From: Nemertoderma westbladi
Lineage: Eukaryota > Xenacoelomorpha > Nemertodermatida > Nemertodermatidae
NCBI GenBank assembly: GCA_032718475.1
Contig: JAUCBJ010000077.1
Location: 1 to 44,330, forward strand
Length of the DNA: 44,330 nt
Reading direction: 5' to 3'
The position numbers and the translations under genes were made by a program. The notes beneath the pieces are model-generated. The model saw only the letters and a list, made by a program, of their open reading frames with translations. It made no database searches and was not told the origin of the DNA. This document shows, piece by piece, positions 17,999 through 28,478 of the stretch; within the stretch, counting starts at the first letter, position 1, and the number at the start of each line of letters is the position of its first letter.

Positions 17999-20823
17999 GA
18001 GGAGAGAAACATCAACGCAATCCTTTTACTAATTGTTGCCTTATAAATGCCAGGTCAATAAAGTCAAAACTTTCTGACCTTGAACAGCTGCAACGTTGTG
18101 ACGGTTACGAAATAATTGCTATAACTGAATCGTGGCTTACTGATGATGTGTGCGACAAGATGATTAATTGTGAAGACAACTTTCGTGTTTTTCGGTGTGA
18201 TCGCGGTTCCCTAGGTGGGGGCGTTGCTATCCTGATTCGCAAGGACATCAAGTGTGTCCAGGTCAATTTGCCCCCCAATTTCGTTGATAAGGTCGAACTG
18301 GTCGCGCTTGACTTTGTGGGAGCTTCCCCTAGCCGTTTTATTTGTGTTTACCGGTCAAATAATCCTAATCGAGCATCGTTAGAACTTGATAAACTTCTCT
18401 CTGATTGCCTTGCCTTTCTGTGTAATACTTCGCAACCTTGTACTGTTGTTGGCGACTTTAACTTGCCAGACATTGATTGGGAAAATATGTCACATCCAGA
18501 TAATGCTACTTACAATTTATTTTCTGAATGTTTTTTAGATAACAGTCTGAAACAGTTGCAATTGAAACCCACTAGGGGTAATAATATCTTAGATCTTGTA
18601 TTTTGTACTGAGGATATTTTTATTTCAAGTATTGATGTTACTGAACCGTTTGCTACTAGCGACCACAGTACTGTTGTTTTTAATATTTTATCATCTAATC
18701 GTATTGATTCCACATCCGATGTTGGTTTTTATGATTTTAAACTAGGGAATTATGAAGGTTTTTCTGAATACTTAAATGACACTAACTGGAATTTATTATT
18801 TGAAAATTGTGTCTCTGTTAATGATTTTTGGGATGGGTTTGGTGCAATCATTAGTAATGGTATTAAGAAATTTATACCTTTTAATGTTTGTAAAAGTAAG
18901 AAGAATAACGTTTTCCCTGAGTTTGTAAGATTATTGCAACGTAAAAAGAAACATCTTTGGCGGCGACGCCATACTGTCAATGGTGAAAAGGAGTACAAAA
19001 AATGTGCTAAAGCGGCCTCGCGTGGTACCTTTAGAGCTGCTTGCATTAGGGAAAACCGCATTCTTTCATCTGGTAATTTAAGTGATATTTTTAGTTACGT
19101 AAACAATAAACGTAATCTTAAATCAGGAATTTCCCCATTCAAATACAAAGGTGCTACAGTCGTTGATGACTTGGAGAAAGCTAATATTCTTTCCGAAGTT
19201 TTCGCCGAAAACTTTACAGTAGATAATGGGAATACTCCCATGTTTGCAAGGCGAGCCCCATTAAATGCCAATAAGTCTACTATCGATTTTTCTCCAGTAA
19301 ATGTATTTGCTATGCTAAATAAAATTGGTGCCAAAACAAGTCGAACGCCAGACAATTTTCCTAGCTTTTTGTATTCAAAACTTGCATCGTGTCTTGCTGC
19401 CCCATTATCGGTTATTTTTCAGGTTTCTTTTATCAGCCATGCTTTACCTACTATTTGGTTGACAGCATATGTTGTACCTGTGTATAAGAAAAATGATGCT
19501 TCCGACCCTTATAATTACAGGCCTGTTTCACTTACTTGCATAGCATGTAAAGTAATGGAATTGTGCATTAAAGATGAATTGTTATCGTATTTATATTTGC
19601 ACAAACTTATAAACAAGGCACAGCATGGTTTCCTGAAAAAACGTTCGACCTGTACCCAACTATTGAACTGTGTTAATGAATGGTGCAATTTACTAGATAA
19701 AAGAAAGAGTATAGATGTAGTGTATATTGATTTCTCTAAGGCTTTTGATTCGGTGGTGCACAGTAAACTTATCGCTAAATTAGCCAGTTATGGGATTTCT
19801 GGGAATCTTATATTATGGTTCACAGCTTTTTTAACGAATCGAACTCAACAAGTTGTTGTTGGTAATGCCTTTTCTACCGTATGTGACGTCATTTCCGGCA
19901 CTCCTCAAGGAACAGTATTAGGGCCGATGTTGTTTATAATTTTTATTAACGACTTACCAGATGTGGTGCATTTTGTGACGTGTAATTTGTTCGCTGATGA
20001 TGTTAAGTTGCATTCAGTAGTCACCGACTGTACTAATTTAATTCGTGCTCTACATATTTTGGAATCTTGGGCTGATACTTGGCAATTGAAAGTTGCAGCT
20101 CATAAGTGCCATGTGCTTCAAATAGGAACATACGGCCGAGATAATGGTGCTATTACTTACCAGTTGTGCGGTAGTATTTTGAAACCGAAAGCATCGTGTA
20201 GGGACTTGGGAATTACCATGTGCAGTGACTTAAATTTTAACCTATATTGTCGTGAACAAGTTTCCAAGGCGTTCAAGATTGTAAATATTATTTTCAGATG
20301 CTTCTGTACAAATAATACTCGTGCCTTTCTCACTGCTTTTAAATCCTATGTACGACCTTTATTAGAATATTGCACCTCTGTTTGGTCGCCCTATCATGTT
20401 GGAGCAATTGATCTCCTTGAGCGTGTACAAAGATATTTTACGCGCCGACTTTTTCGACGGTGCAATTTGGAACCTGTAGGTTATTTAGATAGGATTAGGA
20501 TATTAAAACTACAACCTCTCGAAGTGCGCCGTGTTATTTTTGACTTAAAAATGGCACATTCTATAGTTTACAGTAATATCGACTTAAATTTGAACGATTT
20601 CTTCACTATTGCGCCGAGAGCTGGACTTAGAGGTCACGAGCTTAAACTCTACCATAAACAGTCGAGGCTTCTAATGTGCAAGAATAATTTTGCCCACCGA
20701 GTAGTTCCAATTTGGAACTGGCTCCCATCGGAAACTGTCAATACTGAAAGTAAATTTTTATTTTCCAAAAAGCTTAAAGACCTTGACCTGCTATCTTTTT
20801 GTAAATTTAATAGAAATTTGTAA
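17992..20823 (+). CDS. ORF2p: endonuclease-reverse transcriptase of the CR1/L2-like element
   Basis: The frame is open from 17920. There is no ATG before 18160, yet the endonuclease begins upstream of that (CCLINARSI near 18040), so ORF2 seems to need slippage, reinitiation or a lost ATG. Endonuclease motifs: ITESWL, GGGVAILIR, GDFNLPDIDW (18451-18480), NILDLVF, SDHS. RT motifs: YRPVSLTC, GFLKKRSTC, VYIDFSKAFDSV, SGTPQGTVLGP, and the catalytic FADD at 19990-20001. No RNase H domain is seen. The protein nicks the target site and primes reverse transcription of its own RNA there. All key catalytic residues I can check are present and no stop interrupts 940 codons. Confidence 0.9.
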   Translation, partial: RVGGEKHQRNPFTNCCLINARSIKSKLSDLEQLQRCDGYEIIAITESWLTDDVCDKMINCEDNFRVFRCDRGSLGGGVAILIRKDIKCVQVNLPPNFVDKVELVALDFVGASPSRFICVYRSNNPNRASLELDKLLSDCLAFLCNTSQPCTVVGDFNLPDIDWENMSHPDNATYNLFSECFLDNSLKQLQLKPTRGNNILDLVFCTEDIFISSIDVTEPFATSDHSTVVFNILSSNRIDSTSDVGFYDFKLGNYEGFSEYLNDTNWNLLFENCVSVNDFWDGFGAIISNGIKKFIPFNVCKSKKNNVFPEFVRLLQRKKKHLWRRRHTVNGEKEYKKCAKAASRGTFRAACIRENRILSSGNLSDIFSYVNNKRNLKSGISPFKYKGATVVDDLEKANILSEVFAENFTVDNGNTPMFARRAPLNANKSTIDFSPVNVFAMLNKIGAKTSRTPDNFPSFLYSKLASCLAAPLSVIFQVSFISHALPTIWLTAYVVPVYKKNDASDPYNYRPVSLTCIACKVMELCIKDELLSYLYLHKLINKAQHGFLKKRSTCTQLLNCVNEWCNLLDKRKSIDVVYIDFSKAFDSVVHSKLIAKLASYGISGNLILWFTAFLTNRTQQVVVGNAFSTVCDVISGTPQGTVLGPMLFIIFINDLPDVVHFVTCNLFADDVKLHSVVTDCTNLIRALHILESWADTWQLKVAAHKCHVLQIGTYGRDNGAITYQLCGSILKPKASCRDLGITMCSDLNFNLYCREQVSKAFKIVNIIFRCFCTNNTRAFLTAFKSYVRPLLEYCTSVWSPYHVGAIDLLERVQRYFTRRLFRRCNLEPVGYLDRIRILKLQPLEVRRVIFDLKMAHSIVYSNIDLNLNDFFTIAPRAGLRGHELKLYHKQSRLLMCKNNFAHRVVPIWNWLPSETVNTESKFLFSKKLKDLDLLSFCKFNRNL

Positions 20824-21280
20824 ACATGCGCATATTTTTATTTTTATTTTTTTTGATTATTTTTGTGAATCATAACAATCAATTTTTATTGTGAATATTT
20901 TATTGCACATAGCTTACTGTTTGCTGTACCCTTGTATTTATTTGATTTTAAATTTTCAGCACTGCTTCTGTCTATTCTACTGCACCGTTTTATGCTTTTT
21001 TATTTTGAATGTAAATATGATATCTTTATTCACTGCACCAAATTTATTTTTTATTTTATTTTTTTATCAATTTTCAGAAATTCGTAGACTATGACATTGT
21101 TGCGTTAATTTTAATTTTACTTTGTAGAATATATTTCTGTATTTTTGTGTAATTTTAGAGCCTGCTCGGGCAACCGTAAGTGTTTAATTTTTAATAACCT
21201 GGTTGTTTTCTCTCCTCATGTACTTTTAATTTAATTTTTATAAATACATAGAGTGATAATAATAATAATAATAATAAGTG
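20824..21280 (+). other. 3' UTR and (ATA)n tail of the CR1/L2-like element
   Basis: A T-rich 430-base stretch ends with ATACATAGAGTG and then about eight ATA units (21256-21279). Short tandem tails instead of poly(A) are usual in CR1/L2 relatives, and the tail marks the 3' insertion boundary. Confidence 0.7.
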
Positions 21281-21286
21281 GCATCA

Positions 21287-21462
21287 CGACATTAGTTCCA
21301 AAGTACCTTAGTTCCAAAGCGTCATTAGTTCCAATTCGGAAACGTCATTAGTTCCAAAGGGGGTGTCATTAGTTCCAAAGAGTCGTTAGTTCCAAAGCGA
21401 AGTGTCGTTAGTTCCAAAAGGGGTCGTCGTTAGTTCCAAAGAGGGTGTCATTAGTTCCAAAG
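21287..21462 (+). repeat. left terminal inverted repeat of the MULE, tandem GTCATTAGTTCCAAAG units
   Basis: About ten units of GTCRTTAGTTCCAAAG with spacers of 2-8 bases. The outermost part (TTAGTTCCAAAGTACCTTAG) is matched in reverse complement at 26260-26282. The end is thus both a long inverted repeat and a tandem array. Confidence 0.85.
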
Positions 21463-21930
21463 AAAATTCTACTGTATAATTATATACTGATAGTTAAATA
21501 AAAAAAAACCTGAATGCTTGAGTACATTACCGGTATCCGGTTCTAGTCAGGAAGTCCATACCGTATGAATATGAATGCTTGTGTACATTACCGGTATCCA
21601 GTTCTAGTCAGGAAGTTCATACCATACGAATACCGTAATAGACACCAGAATGCAGAATGCTTGAGTACCGGTAATAGCTAGAAAGAGCATGATATCAAAA
21701 AAACTATTATTTGAATAGTTTTCGTTGGCTATAGACATAGGCATTCATAATAGAGATACTGTACCGGTCGGTACCGGTAGAATGCATAATATATAGGCCT
21801 TCGGTATAATTTTGCACATCATTATTAATTTATTATCACTTTAGTACCGGTAGCCTATATCTGTAGGTCTAGTGTATAGCATACTGTTAGGCCTTAGCCA
21901 TAAGCACATATACGCAAGGTTTAATCCACC

Positions 21931-22803
21931 ATGGCTCAAGAAGACTTTGGCTCATTCGAAGCATTCACCCAAAACTCTAAATCCGGAAAACACCCGTTGC
22001 TGTCATATCCTTGCGGAAATGGTCAGATTCTGCAATTCATGTTCAAAGCGAAAACGGAGAATGCATTATACTACAAGTGCAAATTGTGCAAGCTAGCGAA
22101 AGATGGGGACCATTCTCTTCCACCACCTCCATGCATCACGGTTAAAGGCGATAGAATTATGGTTGACCCGGTGAACCCGAATCGTCCGCACTACTGCGCA
22201 GCTCTTGGTAAGGAAAACGTTGCCGCTCAGCAAATAGATCGAAAGACGAGACAGGTGATTCGTAGTACCGGGAAGCGCCCTCGGGTCGCCTATAATGATG
22301 CTCTAGCTGAGATCCAGAGTTCCCATCCGGATTTAGAAGAGTTTGAAAGGCAGGCTATTGAGGATAAAATGCCCTCATTTAACTCCGTACAAAGGTCCTA
22401 TCAGCGAGGTCGCCGTCGAAGTGTTCCAAAAGTGGAGGATATTTTCAACATTCCATTTGCTCTAACGCTAACACACAGGGGGCGTTTTGCCAATCCGGGG
22501 GATGCTTGTCAAAACGAATTACTCATGGTTTATCGTCCACAACATCCTGAAGATCCTAAGATTATAATACTCTCTGCCATGCCTGATTTTGCACACCTCT
22601 TAAGATCACGGCACATTGTCATGGATGGTAACTTTAAATACCAACCAATAGTTCCCTATCCATTTGAACAACTCTACACTATACATGGATTTATTCCAGA
22701 TAAAGACAACAATCTCGAGTCTATTCCACTTGTCTATGCTTTGCTACCAAACAAGGAACACGTTGTGGGGTCTTCGAGCAGCACGTGTTCAAATGTTCAA
22801 TGA
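21931..22803 (+). CDS. MULE transposase, N-terminal half (FLYWCH-like finger and first catalytic Asp)
   Basis: The ORF starts MAQEDFGSF (ATG at 21931 in context CACCATGG). It has an N-terminal Cys/His finger of FLYWCH type (YYKCKLCKLAKDG, then HYC), a basic linker and the start of the MULE transposase domain: MDGNFKYQP with the first catalytic Asp (22621), QLYTIHGF and SIPLVYALLPNKE. Resemblance to the family ends at about 22766; the last dozen codons are readthrough into inserted DNA. MULE transposases bind the terminal repeats and cut out the element in the nucleus. The continuation is at 25139. The break could be an intron, but no matching donor-acceptor pair joins the halves in a sensible way. 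Confidence 0.8.
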   Translation: MAQEDFGSFEAFTQNSKSGKHPLLSYPCGNGQILQFMFKAKTENALYYKCKLCKLAKDGDHSLPPPPCITVKGDRIMVDPVNPNRPHYCAALGKENVAAQQIDRKTRQVIRSTGKRPRVAYNDALAEIQSSHPDLEEFERQAIEDKMPSFNSVQRSYQRGRRRSVPKVEDIFNIPFALTLTHRGRFANPGDACQNELLMVYRPQHPEDPKIIILSAMPDFAHLLRSRHIVMDGNFKYQPIVPYPFEQLYTIHGFIPDKDNNLESIPLVYALLPNKEHVVGSSSSTCSNVQ

Positions 22804-23633
22804 CTGAGCAGCGACTAATTAACAAATTTATGAGAGATTCATTGACCAGCTACCGACAGACCAATATTGTGACATATATTTTAGTTTAATGTTTGATTCA
22901 ATTAGAGGCACAAATTAAAAAGGCTACAAATATATAGGGGTGAAAAATTAAATTAGTCACCCATTAAAAGGTAGCCAAATATAAGTTGCAATCTATATAA
23001 ATTGTTTAATTCAGTAGTGTGCGTGTGTTGTGTATTGATTCCGTAGATTTCATGTTGAAATAGCGTTCATTAATTTAATTTCTATTTAATTATTCAGGCA
23101 TACTAATACCTACATTAAATTAGTTCGTGTGTGTTACGTGTGTAAGATTTGATTGTTTCGTCACGAAACCATTAGTGCACAGAAACTGACGAATTCTTCG
23201 CGAATTTCGCAAACGTCGCAAACTTCGGGAATTTGTTCTAGAATTTTGACTCCTTAAGCAAAAGGGTCCCGAATGAGTTTTTTAACCTTTATTTTTTTTG
23301 TGATTTTGAGTGCTTTTTTATATTAGTGAATGTTCTAGAACCTTAGTAGATTTTTTATGGTATATAGCTAGTATTTTTTACTAGCTAGTAATTTTTGGAA
23401 ATTATTTTGGTCATTAATATATTCTTCAACAGTTTAACCTGAAATATCATGGACTTTCACATTTTGTATAATTTCAAAAAATACTATCTAGCAAAAAAAC
23501 ATTAGCCATCATAAAAAACATATCTACTAATGTTGTAGAACTTTCACCAATACCAAAAAAATTAAAAAACTTTAAAAAAGGATTCGTGAAAAATGGCTGG
23601 GGTGTCGACAGGGCGAAGTAGGGACCGTGTTGC

Positions 23634-23705
23634 TTAACCCCTTAGAGCCTATGACGTCCACTGCACGTCACCATGGACAGCACGGAGACGTGCAGTGGAT
23701 GTCAT
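23634..23705 (+). repeat. piggyBac-type terminus with internal hairpin
   Basis: TTAA (23634-23637) is followed by CCCCTTAGAGCC, the usual TTAA-CCC start of a piggyBac-family end. Next come inverted arms 23651-23669 and 23687-23705 (ATGACGTCCACTGCACGTC and its complement with one mismatch). I could not find a matching GGG-TTAA right end, so this may be a truncated MITE. Confidence 0.45.
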
Positions 23706-23882
23706 GCTGGAATACATGTTTTATTGGAAGGCTCTTGGAGTAGGTATACTGGTGGATAGTATTAATGACATTTATTGCTCTTCATGGCAAAAAATCCATT
23801 CTGTACTGTAGATAGGCTGTATTGTAGACTGTATTATTAGTGTTAGGTATATGGCGTAATGCCAACCACAGTACAGTAGTTC

Positions 23883-24418
23883 AGACTGACAGAGACACCG
23901 GCAGACAGACAGACTAGATTTATGTAAACGTGTAAACTGACATCAGAAATGAAATCAGCAACCCTTAAAACCCCCATAGCGAGAATGTTGGTTAGTTAGT
24001 ATACTTTCTTAAGTTTCACAGACTGACTGACAGAAAGACCGACAGCCAGACAGACTAGATTTTTTTAAACGTGAAAACTGACATCTGAAATAAAATCAGC
24101 ACCCATTAAAACCCCCATAACGAGAATGTTAGTTAGTTTGTATTCTTTTTAAGTTTTGACAGACTGACTGACTGACAGAAAGACCGACAAACAGACAGAC
24201 TAGATTTATGTAAACCTGAAAACTGACATCAGAAATGAAATCAGCACCCCTTAAAACCCCCATAGCGAGAATGTTAGTTAATTTGAATTCTCTTTTATGT
24301 TTTGACAGACTGACTGACAGAATGACCGACAGACAGACAGACTAGATTTATGTAAACGTGAAAACTGACATCAGAAATGTAATCAGCACTCCTTAAAACC
24401 CCCATAGCGAGAATGTTA
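23883..24418. repeat. about 140-bp satellite, four copies
   Basis: Units begin GACTGACTGACAGAAAGACC, continue with CAGACAGACTAGATTTATG, then CTGACATCAGAAATGAAATC and AAAACCCCCATAGCGAGAAT. Starts lie near 23883, 24020, 24160 and 24304. A diverged single copy lies near 36560-36760. Confidence 0.9.
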
Positions 24419-25070
24419 GCGACAAGTTTTAATTATTAACCATATTTCGTAAGATATATTTTATAACATTTATTTATTATTATTAATAATGCAATAACTG
24501 AATAACCAGATAACGGAAAGACAAACCGAATTGAAACTTTTAATTACTAATAATAATTGTGGTGAGAGGTGATGGAAATCAAGAATATATGTTATGTTAT
24601 GGAGCACGCGTTGGTAGGCACAGGCAAATGAATTGATGTCTGTTGAGATGTATTGAAGGAGCACTATTCCTTCTACTGGCTCTTGCCTTGTGTACTAGCC
24701 TAGGCACTGGCTTGGCCAATGACTTTAGCTTGCCAACTGTAAAACTTCAAGAAATATTATTGGGCACGGCTGCCCTTGCCATGCCTTAGGCTCTATGGGG
24801 GAGAATGGAATCAGCGTATGAATTTACAATGTTAATTATGTTTAAATCAATTAAAAATACATTTATTAACGCAAATCACTTGAAAAAATAAAAAACTATA
24901 ATGGAATGGGGTACATGGATTCCAGATATCTAATTTCTGTGCAAAATAACTTTAATCGTATGGTGCTAAACAATTAATTTCCATGGAGAGACCGTTCAAA
25001 ATGACTCAACCATACAATTTACCTGAAGATATTAACTTCGATTATGGCTTCCGACATTTATGGCTACCGA
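24419..25070. other. AT-rich non-coding part of the block inside the MULE
   Basis: Nothing recognised. TTAGGCTCTATGGGGG near 24786 faintly recalls an inverted piggyBac end but lacks the TTAA. Confidence 0.4.
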
Positions 25071-25138
25071 CACACACACACACACGTCACACACAGACTT
25101 TTGAAAAACGGCCATAGTATAATTATATCAGTTCGCTG

Positions 25139-25933
25139 ATGGCTCGCCATACGTGTCTCGCCCCACAACAAACGTATATGTACTTGTTCGAGCGGATCCG
25201 GGAGAATTTGCTTTTAGTGCCTGGTTGTCACGAGATTCCTGGAGTTTCATGGCACTTGGACTTCGAGCAGAGTGCCATTAATGCTATTGGTGTGGAGTTA
25301 CCTGAAGTTCAGGTTCAGGGCTGCGTTTTTCACTACGTGAAAAACCTAAATGAGAGAAGGGACAAGCTGGGCCTGGCTATTCCTTGTCAGAAGGAAGAGC
25401 GAATTAGAATTTGGATGAGAAGATTGGTTGCTCTGTGCCTCCTTCCAGTTTGGCTAGTTCTCCAAGTTGCTGTGGACATTTTAGGTGAAGTTCCTGTCCT
25501 CCCTAATGCAACTATAAACGTTCACCTGCTCGAGTTCTGTCAATACTATACCAACTACTGGTTACGACCCAACTTCATTCCATTATGGAACAACTGGGAT
25601 AATGATGGCCCCCGTACTACAAACCACGCTGAGGGGTGGCATAATTCCCTTCAGCATCGGTTTTCACACCGCCATCCGGAGCTGGGAGATTTCATTCAAC
25701 AAGCGCAGCTGTGGCACAATTCCTACTTGGTGCGTGCGAGGAATCTAGAAGCTGGGAACGTTCTGGCTCGCAAACGCAGAGAGCGGGATGTCATGGTAGA
25801 CATCCAGATCACGGAGGCGAAGGCGCAGTTACGTGTGCAGATAGACTACTATGCTGTCCAAGCTACGCCAATTCCACGCCCAGTTGTCTATGCTTACCTC
25901 GATCATATACAACATCTCCTGGGCAACCACTAG
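25139..25933 (+). CDS. MULE transposase, C-terminal half (second Asp, CxxH and final Glu)
   Basis: Family resemblance begins near 25166 (QQTYMYLFERIRENLL). The second catalytic Asp is in SWHLDFEQSAINAI (25255), the CxxH motif in GCVFHYVKNLNERRD (25319), and the catalytic Glu in TTNHAEGWHNSLQHRF (25622). The C terminus (DHIQHLLGNH, stop at 25931-25933) is about 170 bases from the right inverted end. The ATG at 25139 is probably not a true start: the first nine codons look like junction sequence. Together with the first half this gives a catalytic core of normal order, with no other frame break. Confidence 0.8.
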   Translation: MARHTCLAPQQTYMYLFERIRENLLLVPGCHEIPGVSWHLDFEQSAINAIGVELPEVQVQGCVFHYVKNLNERRDKLGLAIPCQKEERIRIWMRRLVALCLLPVWLVLQVAVDILGEVPVLPNATINVHLLEFCQYYTNYWLRPNFIPLWNNWDNDGPRTTNHAEGWHNSLQHRFSHRHPELGDFIQQAQLWHNSYLVRARNLEAGNVLARKRRERDVMVDIQITEAKAQLRVQIDYYAVQATPIPRPVVYAYLDHIQHLLGNH

Positions 25934-26098
25934 GCAGCTTTAACTTTATAATACCACTACCATCACTTTAACTTTATAACACCAACTTATTAAATCTGAT
26001 TAAATAGGATTAAATCTGATTAAATAGGATTAAATCTGATTAAATCTGTTAACGGTTACTTATTGTATGTAATATTGAAATTAATTCCCATTTCTATT

Positions 26099-26288
26099 TT
26101 TGGAACTAATGACATCCCCATTTGGAACTAACGACGCCCCCTTTGGAACTAACGACGCCCCCTTTGGAACTAACGACGTTTCTTGATTGGAACTAATGTC
26201 GCATCCTGTTTGGAACTAATGACACCCCCTTTGGAACTAACGACGTTTGCGGTTTGGAACTAATGTACTTTGGAACTAACGACACCCA
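26099..26288 (-). repeat. right terminal inverted repeat of the MULE
   Basis: Eight to nine units of TTTGGAACTAACGACGCCCC, the reverse complement of the left-end units. The spacers differ from the left end, so the two arrays have evolved by unit gain and loss, except for the well-kept outermost pair. Confidence 0.85.
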
Positions 26289-28478
26289 ATCTTATAAGTT
26301 AAGTGCTTCTATTCATACAGTGTAGCCTCCATGGCAACAGAGATATGGGACAACGCAAAATTATAAAAGCAAAAAATTATGAAAAATAGCTAAAATGTGG
26401 ATTTTTTTTCAGGAAATCCTTAATAACTCGAGTCCATGTTAATGAAATTCGGAGATATTTAGTGCATTCGAAAGCTAAGAGTATTATCTATCTTTATATG
26501 TAAAGAACTCGTCATGAAACCTTAGGGAAGTTACATTTTAATGAGATCGTGTTTTTGTGTGAATTTGCGTGACACCAAAATATTGCGGTTCAATCTTGAA
26601 TAAAACTGAGCCATCGGCATGAAATTTAATAAATGATACATAATTAGTTGCGTAAACACATAATCTATCGATTGGGACAGAAAAATGTTGAAAAAAATAT
26701 GAATGGATGCGGCCAAAAGAGTATTTAGTACATAATAAATCATTTATTTATAACTATTTATATTAGTTATAAATAGCATGTCACTTGTATAAATTCGCGT
26801 AATTCATTGACGCCAAGCATTTCACATGATTATATTTTCATAATTTAATAAAAAAAATCATTCAAAAATGAGACAACTATAAAATTATTCTGTTTTGAAA
26901 TGTGAATGTTGAGCTAGAAGCAACCTAATTACGTTTTTAATAACCTTTTCAACTCACCTGTAACTAGTCAAGATTTTATTATTTCTTTAAAAAATTACTT
27001 ATACAAGTACACGGACAACTATATTTTCATAATCCAGAAAAACCTTTTCATCAGACCATGCCGTTGTTGCTGTAGCTCGACTTAAAAAAGACGAAATTAA
27101 CATTACAGTGAACGGGGAGAGAGAATATACAGAACGGCCAATGGGAACATTCTATTACTTTAATCCCCCCCGAATAAAAGTCCCCCCGAACCCACTCTGG
27201 TCTATAGTCACTAGTCAGCCTCAGTAACCCGGAATCAATAGGATAATGTCATATGTTGGTCAATAGAAACCAGTGCATTGACTGTCTTTTTGAGACGCAA
27301 ATTGAAATAATTATAATGTTTTTTTTTACTTAATTCTAGAATATTAATTACATAAGAATTATAAACGATCAGTTAATAATATTACTGAAGTGTAATACAG
27401 TAATGTATAACAACTTCCCAGTGCATACATCTAATCTAATCTGCTGTATGTCGAAATATTGTTATAAAGAAAATAATTAATAGTTTTTATTTGAGTTGAT
27501 TGGCTTTCCTACTCTTCTCGACTTTCCTAGTCTAGTTGCGATTCTTGCTGGATTCAAATAGAACAGCAGCAGCAGCAAAACAACTTCAGCAGAAAATTAA
27601 TACATGTAGTTTTGATTTGATTTGAGTTCTTTGAACGGGTCCGTTTTCTTCCCCTAGATTTTGATTGAGCACACAGACAGTTACCTATTTCTTCTATCTT
27701 CTACCCTATTTCTTATATTTCTTATATCTTCTACCTTGCTGTTGCCTGCTAAAGTTTCACTGATCCCGGCTTCCGGACTATTCCTTTCACACCGATGAAT
27801 GTCACTTTGTTCCCGCATCCATTCGAATGTTTTATCAAACCGAGTTTCAGTCATTTGGGACCCACAAATGTTATGCAGAAAATGCTGGAACTGGTTGTAA
27901 TCCCCATTGAGATTGAGGCCCAAGAAGCGTTTTGAGAGCTGATCCGTCTTTCTTATGCCCCTCCTTTCCAGCCGCTCTGAGAATACACCCTACCAATGCC
28001 AGGAACCTTGATGGCCTTTGTTGATTTGTTGCTTTGTGATGACCTTGATTCTTTTTTGCTTTCTATCTTGTATACATTCATGATTTTATTACTTAAAAGA
28101 TAAGATAAGAGAAAGCTAAGATTTGATTACTTATTTAATTCTTGTAATTATGATAACTTTTATCCCAAACCATGCAACATTTGAATGCCCATATCTCAGT
28201 TATTTTTCAACGAAAATGAAATTGTGTTACATATTTGGAATCCTTGCATGGCCAGCTTTCCATTGGTACCAACAAACAGCTATAAGGTAGAAGAATAACT
28301 GCGGTGTAACTGGTGTAATATCGTTGGAGATTCTTTTTTTAAACGCTTGTAGCTAAAGATTGAAAGAAAAAATAAAAATTCTGGCTTAGCCAGTCAGTGG
28401 TCGGGAGGTGAAACTCTGTTTCAAATTTCATTGTTAGCGAATCCAATCCGCTGCACACCACCCAGTGAGAAAATGGGG
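26289..28478. other. AT-rich non-coding stretch
   Basis: No gene recognised on either strand. Short ORFs (26531-26743 minus, 27681-27923 minus) lack family resemblance; the latter is low-complexity. A (CAG)n-like run lies near 27563-27590. Confidence 0.5.

Larger units (their letters stand above)
16700..21280 (+). mobile_element. non-LTR retrotransposon, CR1/L2-like, two ORFs
   Basis: A nearly complete element: short 5' region (start uncertain, about 16700), ORF1 with zinc fingers and an RNA-binding domain, ORF2 with an apurinic-type endonuclease and reverse transcriptase, a 430-base 3' UTR and a (ATA)n tail. There are no LTRs and no RNase H. The RT motifs and the ORF1 with a PHD-type finger fit the Jockey/CR1/L2 group. 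The tail directly abuts the left end of a Mutator-like transposon. Both ORFs are long and intact, so it inserted recently or is still competent. Confidence 0.85.
22771..25138. other. foreign 2.4-kb block splitting the MULE transposase gene
   Basis: The block contains a short open frame just after the break (about 22769-22886, GVFEQHVFKCSMTEQRL...) of unknown origin, AT-rich sequence with no gene, a piggyBac-type end at 23634, the 140-bp satellite, and a (CA)n tract (25071-25085). No single element spans it, so it may be a nest of insertions or an enlarged intron. Confidence 0.5.
21287..26288 (+). mobile_element. Mutator-like (MULE) DNA transposon, interrupted
   Basis: Two long inverted ends built from a repeated GTTCCAAA motif (21287-21462 and 26099-26288) bracket a MULE transposase split into 21931-22770 and 25139-25933. 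About 2.4 kb of foreign DNA sits inside the transposase gene. A clear 8-11-bp target duplication was not seen; the left end touches the tail of the non-LTR element. The DDE residues are all present across the two halves, so the element was probably active before the interruption. Confidence 0.75.

Noticed and set aside
23883-24418. CRISPR-like array
   Set aside because: Units of about 140 bp are contiguous with no unique spacers, and the setting is eukaryotic; it is a satellite.
24786-24802. TTAGGCTCTATGGGGG as the right end of the piggyBac-type element at 23634
   Set aside because: The terminal TTAA is missing and the order of matching bases is wrong for an exact inverted end.
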